A stretch of DNA of 38,949 nucleotides from Bacteroidota bacterium. Lineage in GTDB: Bacteria; Bacteroidota; Bacteroidia; Chitinophagales; Saprospiraceae. Where the stretch lies: the NCBI GenBank assembly GCA_006226345.1, contig SBHD01000280.1, positions 1 to 38,949 of the forward strand. The letters are read 5' to 3'. The notes below the pieces were generated by a model. The model was given only the letters and a program-made list of their open reading frames with translations. It did not search any database and had not been told where the DNA came from. This document shows, piece after piece, positions 31,726 to 38,949 of the stretch; within the stretch, counting starts at the first letter, position 1; every line of letters begins with the position of its first letter. Position numbers and translations under genes: made by a program.

Positions 31726-32721
31726 ATGCAACACCACGTTGATATCGAAGCCCTGAACTACCAGATCCACCAGGAAAGTGCCTTTTTAGAACATCTGGCG
31801 GGCGAAACCTCCAAGCTGATCGTTGGCCAGCAAGCGATGCTCGATCGCCTGCTGATCGGACTGCTTACCCGCGGACACATCTTGCTGGAGGGCATGCCCG
31901 GGCTGGCCAAAACCCTGGCCATAAAGTCGCTGGCCCAGGCCGTTGATGCCAAATTCAGCCGGATTCAGTTTACACCCGACCTGCTTCCGGCCGATGTGCT
32001 CGGTACACAGGTGTACAACCCGGCGAGTGCGGAGTTTACGGTGCGAAAAGGCCCTATTTTTGCCAATTTCGTATTGGCCGACGAGATCAACAGGGCTCCG
32101 GCTAAAGTGCAAAGTGCCTTGCTCGAGGCTATGCAGGAACGGCAGGTAACCATTGGCAATGAAACTTTTTTCCTGGAAGAGCCCTTCCTGGTACTCGCTA
32201 CCCAGAACCCGATCGAGCAGGAGGGAACCTATCCGTTGCCGGAAGCGCAGGTCGACCGGTTTTTGTTGAAAGTAAAGATCGGTTACCCGGAAAAGGAGGA
32301 AGAGCGGGCGATTATTCGGCTCAACCTGGCCCAGGAACACCCGCGTGTTCGTCCGGTGGTATCTAAAAGTGCCCTGCTTAGCGCTCGCGACGTATTGCAC
32401 AGGATCTATATGGATGAAAAGATCGAGGAGTATATCCTTGATATTGTGATCGCTACACGGGAGCCGGGCCGGTATGGCCTGAAAGCCCTGGCGCCACTCA
32501 TCAGCTATGGCGCCTCTCCGCGTGCCAGTATAGCGCTGGCACAGGCTGCGCGTGCCATGGCATTCCTGCGCCGGCGGGGCTATGTGATTCCGGAAGATGT
32601 GCGGGCGATCTGTGCCGATGTACTGCGCCACCGGATTGGCCTGACCTATGAGGCGGAAGCTGAAAATGTCGATCAGGAAAGTATTATTGACAAGATACTG
32701 ACGCGGGTGGAAGTCCCATGA
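31726..32721 (+). CDS. moxR: MoxR-family AAA+ ATPase
   Basis: This 331-residue AAA+ ATPase of the MoxR family has Walker A GMPGLAKT at 56-63, Walker B with LADEINRAP, sensor 1 VLATQNPIEQEG, and the arginine-finger-bearing YPLPEAQVDRF. MoxR proteins act as chaperones that load or remodel VWA proteins, such as the BatA and BatB encoded downstream. An open frame begins at 31702, but the ATG at 31726 follows the promoter-like box properly. It is the first gene of the Bat operon. The next gene, 80 bases downstream, is not the usual DUF58 gene but an inserted secreted protein. The C-terminal lid (about 230-331) is complete. Confidence 0.95.
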   Translation: MQHHVDIEALNYQIHQESAFLEHLAGETSKLIVGQQAMLDRLLIGLLTRGHILLEGMPGLAKTLAIKSLAQAVDAKFSRIQFTPDLLPADVLGTQVYNPASAEFTVRKGPIFANFVLADEINRAPAKVQSALLEAMQERQVTIGNETFFLEEPFLVLATQNPIEQEGTYPLPEAQVDRFLLKVKIGYPEKEEERAIIRLNLAQEHPRVRPVVSKSALLSARDVLHRIYMDEKIEEYILDIVIATREPGRYGLKALAPLISYGASPRASIALAQAARAMAFLRRRGYVIPEDVRAICADVLRHRIGLTYEAEAENVDQESIIDKILTRVEVP

Positions 32722-32801
32722 CCGGACAAAGTTCCAAAATTCTACTATCCCGGCCATCGCCGTGCGACGTCGCGATATAACTGCAAACCGATTTAGCTAC
32801 C

Positions 32802-34172
32802 ATGCTGTTTTTTATATACCGATACCTGAATATACTCTCCCTGGTCGCTGCTGTGGCGCTGGGCACTGCCGGTAGTTTGACGGCTCAGAAAACCCGACTG
32901 CCGGAAACTATGCGCGATACGGCCGTTTCCAATCTTTTCGACAAAGATGTCCGGTTGAAATGGATACGATTTTACCGCGGCCGGTTCGACGATGTTTCGG
33001 ATGTAGTCTTGTCATTGGGGTACGATGGCACGAACTGCCGGGGCTATCTGACCTACACTGAGAGCAACGAGCGGTTTAAACTGCTCGGCACCCTGGACGG
33101 GATCGTGCTGGTGTTGGAGGAGATTGATAAAAACGGCCAGGTTTCGGGGCGCCTCATGGGTACGCTGCAGGACCAGTTGCTCGATGTAGACTGGGCCAAT
33201 GCCTCAAATACTCTTGGGAGCCGGCTGGAAGCCGAGGTCGCTGCATCTGACAAGTCCATACCGGGGACGTGTGGCGATAACAAATGGGTACGGCGCTATA
33301 TTGCCCGGTGGAGCAATGCCCGTGTAGATTTTACCCTGGCACGCGTACACAACGGAACCCTGAACGGATACCTGTGGATCGAGGCGGATAACCGAACCTA
33401 CACCCTTACCGGAAAAATATTCAAGGACAACAAGATGGAACTGCAGGCACTGTTGCCAAACGGCCGAACGGCGGCGCAACTGTCCGGGTTCCTGGATGAA
33501 ACAAAGGGAATTGACCTCAATTGGATAGGATCGGGCGAAAAACGAACGCTTAAAATGATCCAGCGATATAAATTCCAGGTAGGTTGTCTCGAGTATGCCG
33601 ATTATACCTCCAGTTATGATGCTTTGTACCCGCGTACAACTGAATGTGCCGGCTGCAACCAGTCGCTGGACCAACTGGTTGCCGAATGGGTGGAAAAGTG
33701 CAAAGTCCAAATGTCCCAAATGGAAAAGTCAGCCGTGCCGGAAAACCGGAATGCCCTGCGGGCCAGTGCATGGTACGAAGTGACCTGTTGGACGGAAACG
33801 ATCTTTTGCGGTTACCTCACCTTTGCGGCTTCCTGGGAGCCGGAAATGTCAGGCCGGTCCTTTAATTACGATCTGCGTACCGGGAAGGAGATCACCTTTG
33901 AGGACCTGTTCAACCGGAGTTTTAAATCAGAGGAATGGTTTACGGACTTTGCGCGCAAGGAGTCTCCTAAAATGGCCAAGTTTGCTGCTGATCCACAGTT
34001 TCGGGAGTGGTTGCAGGCTGATGGGTTCCCCCTGTTTACCATCCGGCGCGACGGCCTGGAGCTGAGCACCCTGTTTCACCCGGTCTATGGGCAATATTCG
34101 CTGACTGTACCTTATTCCACTTTGAAACCGTATATGCGGCGGGATAACCCGATCGCAGACCTGGTAAAATAA
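32802..34172 (+). CDS. secreted protein with duplicated beta domain and DUF3298-like end
   Basis: This 456-residue protein has a signal peptide (about 1-28, ending GSLTAQ). Residues 53-143 and 162-252 are two copies of one domain. Both copies have an aromatic-arginine start (KWIRFYRGR, WVRRYIARW), a GYL strand (CRGYLTY, LNGYLWI), a LxG turn (KLLGTLDG, TLTGKIFK), G-x-L repeats (GRLMGTLQDQ, AQLSGFLDE) and a closing DW/NW strand. A cysteine-rich stretch (ECAGC, 281-285) separates them from a C-terminal part (about 350-445, FNYDLRTGKEITFEDLF and LSTLFHPVYGQYSLTVPY) that resembles DUF3298. The function is unknown. It lies 80 bases after moxR and 11 bases before the DUF58 gene, inside the Bat operon, where I know of no usual gene. 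Confidence 0.78.
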   Translation: MLFFIYRYLNILSLVAAVALGTAGSLTAQKTRLPETMRDTAVSNLFDKDVRLKWIRFYRGRFDDVSDVVLSLGYDGTNCRGYLTYTESNERFKLLGTLDGIVLVLEEIDKNGQVSGRLMGTLQDQLLDVDWANASNTLGSRLEAEVAASDKSIPGTCGDNKWVRRYIARWSNARVDFTLARVHNGTLNGYLWIEADNRTYTLTGKIFKDNKMELQALLPNGRTAAQLSGFLDETKGIDLNWIGSGEKRTLKMIQRYKFQVGCLEYADYTSSYDALYPRTTECAGCNQSLDQLVAEWVEKCKVQMSQMEKSAVPENRNALRASAWYEVTCWTETIFCGYLTFAASWEPEMSGRSFNYDLRTGKEITFEDLFNRSFKSEEWFTDFARKESPKMAKFAADPQFREWLQADGFPLFTIRRDGLELSTLFHPVYGQYSLTVPYSTLKPYMRRDNPIADLVK

Positions 34173-34183
34173 TTTTCAAGCCT

Positions 34184-35068
34184 GTGGATACCACCGAACT
34201 GCTTCAGAAAGTACGCAAGGTCGAGATCAAGACCCGTGGCCTCAGCCGGCATCTGTTCACCGGCGGATACCACAGCGCCTTTAAGGGGCGGGGGATGTCG
34301 TTCAGCGAGGTCCGGGTGTATCAGCCCGGCGACGATGTGCGTATGATCGACTGGAATGTGACGGCCCGGACCGGTGAGCCACATGTGAAGATATTTGAAG
34401 AAGAACGCGAACTGAGCGTAATGTTGCTGGTGGATGTGAGCGCGTCCTCCTTTTTCGGTATGGCAGGACAATCGCGCAGGGAGGTACTGACGGAGATCAG
34501 TGCCGTGCTGGCTTTTTCTGCCATAGCGAACAACGACAAGGTAGGTATGATGCTCTTTTCTGATCAGGTAGAGTTGTTTATTCCACCTCAGAAAGGCCGG
34601 CAGCATACCCTCCGGCTGATCCGGGAGTTACTGAACACACAACCTGCCGGACGCGGTACCGACCTGTCGGGGGCCCTGCAGTATGCCCGAAATGTGTTGC
34701 GGAAACGTAGCGTATGTTTTATCCTGTCCGACTTTCTGACGGCTGATTTTGAAGCCTCCCTTCGCATCTTTTCCAGGCGCCACGATTGTATCGGCATGCT
34801 CTCCTGGGATCCCCGCGAACGCGAGCTGCCGGACGTTGGCCTGATGCGGGTAGCGGATATTGAAACCGGTGAAATGGGTTGGGTGGACACGACTGATCCC
34901 GCTTTACGTAAACGCTATAGGTACCGGTTTGACATGCGGGTGCGGGCCCTGAAGGAAATATTCGGGCGCGCAGGTGCTGATTTTTTAAGCATATCCACAA
35001 CCGATTCGTACGTGCAGGCCCTGCTCCGGTTCTTTGAGCAGCGGGCACATACGATCACGCACGGTTGA
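34184..35068 (+). CDS. DUF58 VWA-like protein of the Bat operon
   Basis: This 294-residue protein has the DUF58 hallmark GMSFSEVRVYQPGDDVRMID followed by WNVTARTGEPHVKIFEEERE, and a VWA-like fold beginning with LLVDVSASS. It is the usual partner of MoxR in the operon and probably couples it to the membrane VWA proteins. The start is GTG at 34184. Its TGA (35066-35068) overlaps an ATG at 35068 (TGATG), one candidate start of the next gene. The role of DUF58 in aerotolerance is not established at the biochemical level. Confidence 0.92.
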   Translation: MDTTELLQKVRKVEIKTRGLSRHLFTGGYHSAFKGRGMSFSEVRVYQPGDDVRMIDWNVTARTGEPHVKIFEEERELSVMLLVDVSASSFFGMAGQSRREVLTEISAVLAFSAIANNDKVGMMLFSDQVELFIPPQKGRQHTLRLIRELLNTQPAGRGTDLSGALQYARNVLRKRSVCFILSDFLTADFEASLRIFSRRHDCIGMLSWDPRERELPDVGLMRVADIETGEMGWVDTTDPALRKRYRYRFDMRVRALKEIFGRAGADFLSISTTDSYVQALLRFFEQRAHTITHG

Positions 35069-35115
35069 TGGCAGAAACCAGGAAACAAATATTTGATCCT
35101 GTACAGAAAAAATTA

Positions 35116-36081
35116 ATGAAACGGATAATACCATATTGCCTGAGTCTGGTGGCTTTTTTCCTGCTTGGTACTGGCCTGCACGGGCAGACAGAAGCGGTGG
35201 CGCAGTTTGACAGTGGCCATGTGGAAACCGGCAATCCGTTTTTATTGCATCTCCGGGTAGCTGATACTCACGGCGAACCGGCAAGTATTGATTTTACCCC
35301 CTGGGAAACCCTTATCCCGGCTGGAAATATACTTGCACAGACCGGCTGGGAGCGTAAGGATGGCCAATGGGTCAATACAGTCCGGCTGATCACGTTTGAT
35401 TCGGCTCAACTGGAACTGCCGCCGCTCCATGTCAATTTTCCGGATGGCGGTCAGGTGCAAACGAACCGTCTTGAACTAACAGTTTTACCTACCCCTGCTC
35501 CGGACGACTCCGCTGATCTGTTTGACATAAAGGATATTCGGCGGGAACCGGCGTTCTGGTTCGATTATATCCGGCCCTACTTACCAATCCTCATCGGCGT
35601 GTTGGTGCTTGCCCTGGCCATTTGGTGGTTTTTGTACCGGGGTAAAAAATCAGGTTTGCGTGCCGAACGGCACATTCAGCAACCCCCAAACGAACGTGCA
35701 CTGCGCAAACTGGCCGAACTGGAACGGAAACAATTCTGGCAAAAAGGGCTGATAAAAGAGTTTTACACCGGGCTAACCTATATTGCCCGGGAGTATCTGG
35801 AAGACCGGTACCATATACCCGCGTTGGAATCCGCTTCTGAAGAAATGTTAATCCGACTCCGGACGACCGACTTCCCGGCACCTTTGACAGAACCGTTGTC
35901 CGGGCTGCTGCAATGGGCTGATCTGGCCAAATTTGCCAAAGGACAGCCGCCGGAGGCCTTTCACGCAGAAGCTTTGCAGGTGGTATATCAATTGGTGGAA
36001 CAAACCTGGCCACCACCCGAACCTGAAACGGACGAACCCGAAGCGACCGAATCCACGATCACCAACACCGAACGCCTGTGA
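35116..36081 (+). CDS. BatD/DUF4381-like membrane protein of the Bat operon
   Basis: This 321-residue protein (from ATG 35116) has a signal peptide (MKRIIPYCLSLVAFFLLG), a beta-rich extracytoplasmic domain (about 22-140, VETGNPFLLHLRVAD and LELPPLHVNFPDGGQV), one membrane helix (about 160-185, LPILIGVLVLALAIWWFLY), and a helical cytoplasmic end (FWQKGLIKEFYTGLTYIAREYL). This order matches the small BatD-like/DUF4381-like protein commonly found between DUF58 and batA. An earlier ATG at 35068, overlapping the DUF58 stop, is possible but would lengthen the N-region. The GTG of batA overlaps its stop (GTGA), so the two are coupled. Confidence 0.85.
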   Translation: MKRIIPYCLSLVAFFLLGTGLHGQTEAVAQFDSGHVETGNPFLLHLRVADTHGEPASIDFTPWETLIPAGNILAQTGWERKDGQWVNTVRLITFDSAQLELPPLHVNFPDGGQVQTNRLELTVLPTPAPDDSADLFDIKDIRREPAFWFDYIRPYLPILIGVLVLALAIWWFLYRGKKSGLRAERHIQQPPNERALRKLAELERKQFWQKGLIKEFYTGLTYIAREYLEDRYHIPALESASEEMLIRLRTTDFPAPLTEPLSGLLQWADLAKFAKGQPPEAFHAEALQVVYQLVEQTWPPPEPETDEPEATESTITNTERL

Positions 36082-37067
36082 CGCTGGATCAACCATTCTG
36101 GCTTTTGCTCTTGCTGTTTATTCCGCTGTTGATCCGGCGCTACCGGATGACAGCACGGCGGCAACAACTGGTGCTCTACATGCCGGACAGCATGGTCTTG
36201 CAGGGCGCACGCACCTGGCGTACCGTCGTCCGGCGCTGGCTGCCACCTCTGCGCTGGCTGGCTCTGGGTTTGCTGACATTGGCTATGGCGCGCCCGCAAC
36301 GGCAGTGGGAAGAGACCAAAATACAGGCCGATGCTATTGATATCGTGCTGGCTCTTGATATCTCGCCCAGTATGCTGAGTCGTGATTTTGAGCCTGACCG
36401 GCTGGAAGTAGCCAAGCGGGTGGCAATCAATTTTGTTAAAAACCGTCCACACGACCGGCTTGGGCTGGTGGCATTCTCTGCAGAGGCATTCACACAATGC
36501 CCGCTGACGACCGATCTGGGCGTTGTGCAGCGATCCATCCGCGACCTGAAGGTAGGGCGGCTGGAAGACGGTACGGCGGTGGGCATGGGGCTGGCGACGG
36601 CCATCAACAGACTGAAGGATAGCCCTTCGGTAAGTAAAGTGATCATACTGCTGACCGATGGTGAAAACAACGCCGGATACATTTCGCCATTACAGGCTGC
36701 TGAAATAGCCCAAACCCTGGGTATGCGGGTGTATACAGTGGGGGTGGGAACAAACGGTATTGTCATGTCGCCTGCCCGGCGCCTGCCCGACGGCACGTAT
36801 GATTATGCACCCCGGCATATGGAATTCGATACTGAACTACTGCAGGAAATTGCGTCCATGACACGGGGCCGGTTTTATCGTGCCTGGTCGGAGGAAGAAC
36901 TGGCAGGCATATACCAGGAGATCGACCAGCTGGAAAAGACCAAGATCGATGTGACGACGATCCGGCGCACGACCGAATATTTCCATTGGTTTCTGGGGGT
37001 GGCAGTTGTATTTCTTTTACTGGAGGCATTGCTGCGCTGGGTATTGCTGCGTGCAGTGACGCCTTAA
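36078..37067 (+). CDS. batA: BatA, membrane-anchored VWA protein
   Basis: This 329-residue protein has the BatA layout. An N-terminal helix (LLLLLFIPLLIRRY) and a second (WLPPLRWLALGLLTLAMARP) are followed by a VWA domain with the metal site DISPS (Asp94, Ser96, Ser98), the later DGTAVGMGLATA, and LLTDGENN. A helix near the end (FHWFLGVAVVFLLLEALL) closes it. BatA proteins in Bacteroides are tied to oxygen tolerance, and MoxR is thought to act on them. The start is GTG at 36078 (the only start coupled by GTGA overlap to the previous stop). The next gene, batB, is 66 bases away. Confidence 0.95.
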   Translation: MTLDQPFWLLLLLFIPLLIRRYRMTARRQQLVLYMPDSMVLQGARTWRTVVRRWLPPLRWLALGLLTLAMARPQRQWEETKIQADAIDIVLALDISPSMLSRDFEPDRLEVAKRVAINFVKNRPHDRLGLVAFSAEAFTQCPLTTDLGVVQRSIRDLKVGRLEDGTAVGMGLATAINRLKDSPSVSKVIILLTDGENNAGYISPLQAAEIAQTLGMRVYTVGVGTNGIVMSPARRLPDGTYDYAPRHMEFDTELLQEIASMTRGRFYRAWSEEELAGIYQEIDQLEKTKIDVTTIRRTTEYFHWFLGVAVVFLLLEALLRWVLLRAVTP

Positions 37068-37133
37068 AAACTACATGTATACGGGGTATATACCGGAAGT
37101 AGTCCGTTGTAGACCTAAAATGATAAAGCCATC

Positions 37134-38171
37134 ATGTTCCGATTCGAACATCCGGAGTTTTTACAATTGTTGTGGGCTGTCCCGGTCCTTGCCGGGGTAT
37201 GGGTCTGGTACCGGTGGTGGCGTTCCCGGACTTTAAACCGGCTGGGTGTCCAACGATCGTTGGAGCGCATGTTGCCGGGTTGGTCGGGCTGGCGGTTTGC
37301 GCTGAAAAACCTGCTTTTTATGGTGGCTGTCAGTTTATTGGCAGTGGCCTGGGCAAATCCGCAACGGGGCGCTAAAAAACAAACGGTAAAACAGAAAAGT
37401 GCCGATGTGATCATTGCCCTGGATATTTCGCGTAGCATGCTGGTGGAAGATGTCGCACCCAGCCGGTTGGAGCGGGCCAAGTCTTTCCTGCGCAAACTGG
37501 TGGAAGCCCTGCAGGGCGAACGGATCGGGCTGGTCTTTTTTGCCGGAGATGCTTATCTGCAGATGCCGTTGTCTGTTGATTACAACGCTGCGGATATGTT
37601 TATTTCCAGCGCCAGTCCGGAACTCATCACAGCGCAGGGAACGGCCATCCCGCGGGCGATCGACCTGGCAACAGAATCCTTTGATCCCGAACCTGGTGGC
37701 GGGCGGGCACTGATCCTGCTCACCGACGGGGAGAACCACGATGAGGATGCCGTTCGCCGTGCGGCACAGGCATATGAAGACGGTATTGTAATCCTGGCGG
37801 TAGGCGCCGGTACGGCAGCGGGAGGCCCTATTCCCATGGGAGTGGCTGGCAGCGGAACGCTGTACAAGCGCGATGAGGCGGGAGAGATCGTCCGGTCGCG
37901 TCTGGAGTTCAATCTGCTGCGCGAAATTGCCCGTAGTGGCGGAGGTGTGGCCTACCGGCTTACACAGGACGAGGCGGCGATCAGTGCGATCAAACGGGAA
38001 GTTGACCGCCTGGAAAAGCGGGAAATGCAGGTGCGTTCCTTTACTGAGTTTGAGTCTTATTTCCAGTGGTTCCTGCTCCCGGCTTTTCTCTTGCTGGGTC
38101 TGGACGCGTGGCAGGGCTGGCGGGCCGGAAATGCCCCTGATCCTGCAAAAAATAAAGTTGAGCCATCATGA
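37134..38171 (+). CDS. batB: BatB, membrane-anchored VWA protein
   Basis: This 345-residue paralogue of BatA shares the layout: N-terminal helix (FLQLLWAVPVLAGVWVW), a second helix near 57-73 (LKNLLFMVAVSLLAVAW), VWA metal site DISRS (Asp97, Ser99, Ser101), GTAIPRAIDLA, LLTDGENHDED, and a closing helix (FQWFLLPAFLLLGLDAW). BatA and BatB are thought to work as a pair at the membrane. The ATG lies 66 bases after the batA stop, the longest gap among the late genes of this operon. Its TGA overlaps the ATG of batC. I see no unusual residue. Confidence 0.95.
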   Translation: MFRFEHPEFLQLLWAVPVLAGVWVWYRWWRSRTLNRLGVQRSLERMLPGWSGWRFALKNLLFMVAVSLLAVAWANPQRGAKKQTVKQKSADVIIALDISRSMLVEDVAPSRLERAKSFLRKLVEALQGERIGLVFFAGDAYLQMPLSVDYNAADMFISSASPELITAQGTAIPRAIDLATESFDPEPGGGRALILLTDGENHDEDAVRRAAQAYEDGIVILAVGAGTAAGGPIPMGVAGSGTLYKRDEAGEIVRSRLEFNLLREIARSGGGVAYRLTQDEAAISAIKREVDRLEKREMQVRSFTEFESYFQWFLLPAFLLLGLDAWQGWRAGNAPDPAKNKVEPS

Positions 38172-38917
38172 TGAACAATAAAGTGGTTTTCAGACTGATC
38201 CTTCTCGTTGCATTGGTTGCCGGAGCGGAATATATCCTGGACGCCCAATCGGCACACCAGTTGCGTCGCGAAGGCGATCGTGCCTATCAACGATCTGAAT
38301 ACAGCGAGGCGGAACAGTCTTACCGTGAAGCCGGAGAAGCTGAGCCCAATAATCCTGATGTAGCCTATAACCGCGGCAATGCGATTTACCAACAGGGGAA
38401 CTATAGCGAATCAGTTCGTTATTTTGATCAGGCTGCCAAAGCTACCAGTTCGCCCGGACTGCAGGCTGATGCCTTGCACAACCTCGGTAATGCCTATATG
38501 AAGCAGCAACAATACCAGGAAGCGGTAAATGCGTATGAGAACAGCCTCCGAAAGCGCCCGGGCGATCCGGAAACCAAGGCCAACCTGCAGCTCGCCAAGA
38601 AAAAATGGCAACAGGAGCAGGAAAGGCAACAGGAGCAGCAAAATCAGCAGAACCAACAACAAAACGAACAGGACCCCCAGCAACAACAGAACCAGCAGCA
38701 ACAACAGGACGGGCAAGATCAACAACCGCAGCAGCCCGAAAATGGCGAACAACAAAATCAGCAGCCCCGTGAGGAACAGCGGGACGGGCGTATGACCCCC
38801 GAGCAGGCCCGGCGTCTGCTGGAGACAGCTGTAGGCCCGGAAGACAAGCGTAATGCCCGCAAATACCGGGAAATGGAACCCGGTAAGCATCAGGTACAAT
38901 CGAAAAAGGATTGGTGA
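38168..38917 (+). CDS. batC: BatC, TPR protein with Gln-rich linker
   Basis: This 249-residue protein has a signal peptide or signal anchor (VVFRLILLVALVAGAEY), about three tetratricopeptide repeats (residues 30-135; AYQRSEYSEAEQSYREA, AYNRGNAIYQQGNYSESVRYF style), then a low-complexity linker at about 145-205 made almost only of Gln, Asn, Asp and Glu. The closing segment (TPEQARRLLETAVGPEDKRN and the final KKDW) resembles the conserved end of Bacteroidota BatC. TPRs probably bind the BatA/BatB domains. The protein is complete and its start overlaps the batB stop. The next gene of the operon, probably batD, would lie beyond the right edge. Confidence 0.92.
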   Translation: MMNNKVVFRLILLVALVAGAEYILDAQSAHQLRREGDRAYQRSEYSEAEQSYREAGEAEPNNPDVAYNRGNAIYQQGNYSESVRYFDQAAKATSSPGLQADALHNLGNAYMKQQQYQEAVNAYENSLRKRPGDPETKANLQLAKKKWQQEQERQQEQQNQQNQQQNEQDPQQQQNQQQQQDGQDQQPQQPENGEQQNQQPREEQRDGRMTPEQARRLLETAVGPEDKRNARKYREMEPGKHQVQSKKDW

Positions 38918-38926
38918 GGGGATATA

Positions 38927-38949
38927 GATGGTTGGATGGTTAGATGGTT
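38927..38949. repeat. three tandem 8-base units at the right edge
   Basis: GATGGTTG (38927-38934), GATGGTTA (38935-38942) and GATGGTT (38943-38949, cut by the edge) follow the batC stop by nine bases. It is a short tandem repeat; its full length and role cannot be judged from this window. Confidence 0.7.

Overview
The window looks like chromosomal DNA from a member of the phylum Bacteroidota, probably a moderately GC-rich, Saprospirales-like lineage (the order is inference). Four things point there: lineage-typical families (DUF4270, DUF4290, the stand-alone GT5 half of glycogen synthase, an Oar-like TonB receptor, the Bat aerotolerance operon); many lipoprotein signals; almost no Shine-Dalgarno sequences but several TAnnTTTG -7 promoter boxes; and outer-membrane proteins ending in aromatic residues. 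I found no tRNA, rRNA, CRISPR array, intact insertion sequence or prophage.

Layout. (1) 1-7390, minus strand: an Oar-like TonB-dependent receptor, then a YnjB-type lipoprotein, two separate permeases, an ATPase and a radical SAM enzyme cut by the left edge. The transporter and enzyme genes overlap one another. This reads as one uptake-plus-processing unit for an unknown substrate. (2) 7615-15419, plus strand: a sorbosone/PQQ-type dehydrogenase lipoprotein, purine nucleoside phosphorylase, dihydrofolate reductase, then the block GT5-like protein, DUF4270 lipoprotein, glmS and DUF4290. (3) 15439-21576, minus strand: a small lipoprotein, an Omp85/TamA-like outer-membrane protein, an unrecognised three-helix membrane protein, an SLT-like membrane lipoprotein and a TIM-barrel sugar isomerase/epimerase. 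(4) 21716-24497, plus strand: a CPA2-type antiporter and a di-haem cytochrome-c peroxidase, ending at a strong bidirectional terminator. (5) 24567-26714, minus strand: a CBS/CorC protein with a shrunken membrane part, lptC and a four-helix membrane protein. (6) 26715-28178: a 164-bp imperfect palindrome with perfect 22-bp outer arms, a decayed FemAB/GNAT-like pseudogene, and a GbsR/MarR-type regulator with an operator-like palindrome. (7) 28179-31537: a leucine-rich-repeat protein next to a DUF2201 metallopeptidase/VWA protein, a TfoX N-domain protein and a thioredoxin-like protein. (8) 31726-38917, plus strand: the Bat operon (moxR, DUF58, BatD/DUF4381-like membrane protein, batA, batB, batC), with an extra secreted protein containing a duplicated beta domain and a DUF3298-like end between moxR and the DUF58 gene. 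The operon probably continues past the right edge.

The best candidates for undescribed biology are the receptor/YnjBCD-like/radical-SAM cluster, the 164-bp palindrome that supplies the upstream regions of two divergent genes, and the duplicated-domain protein inside the Bat operon.
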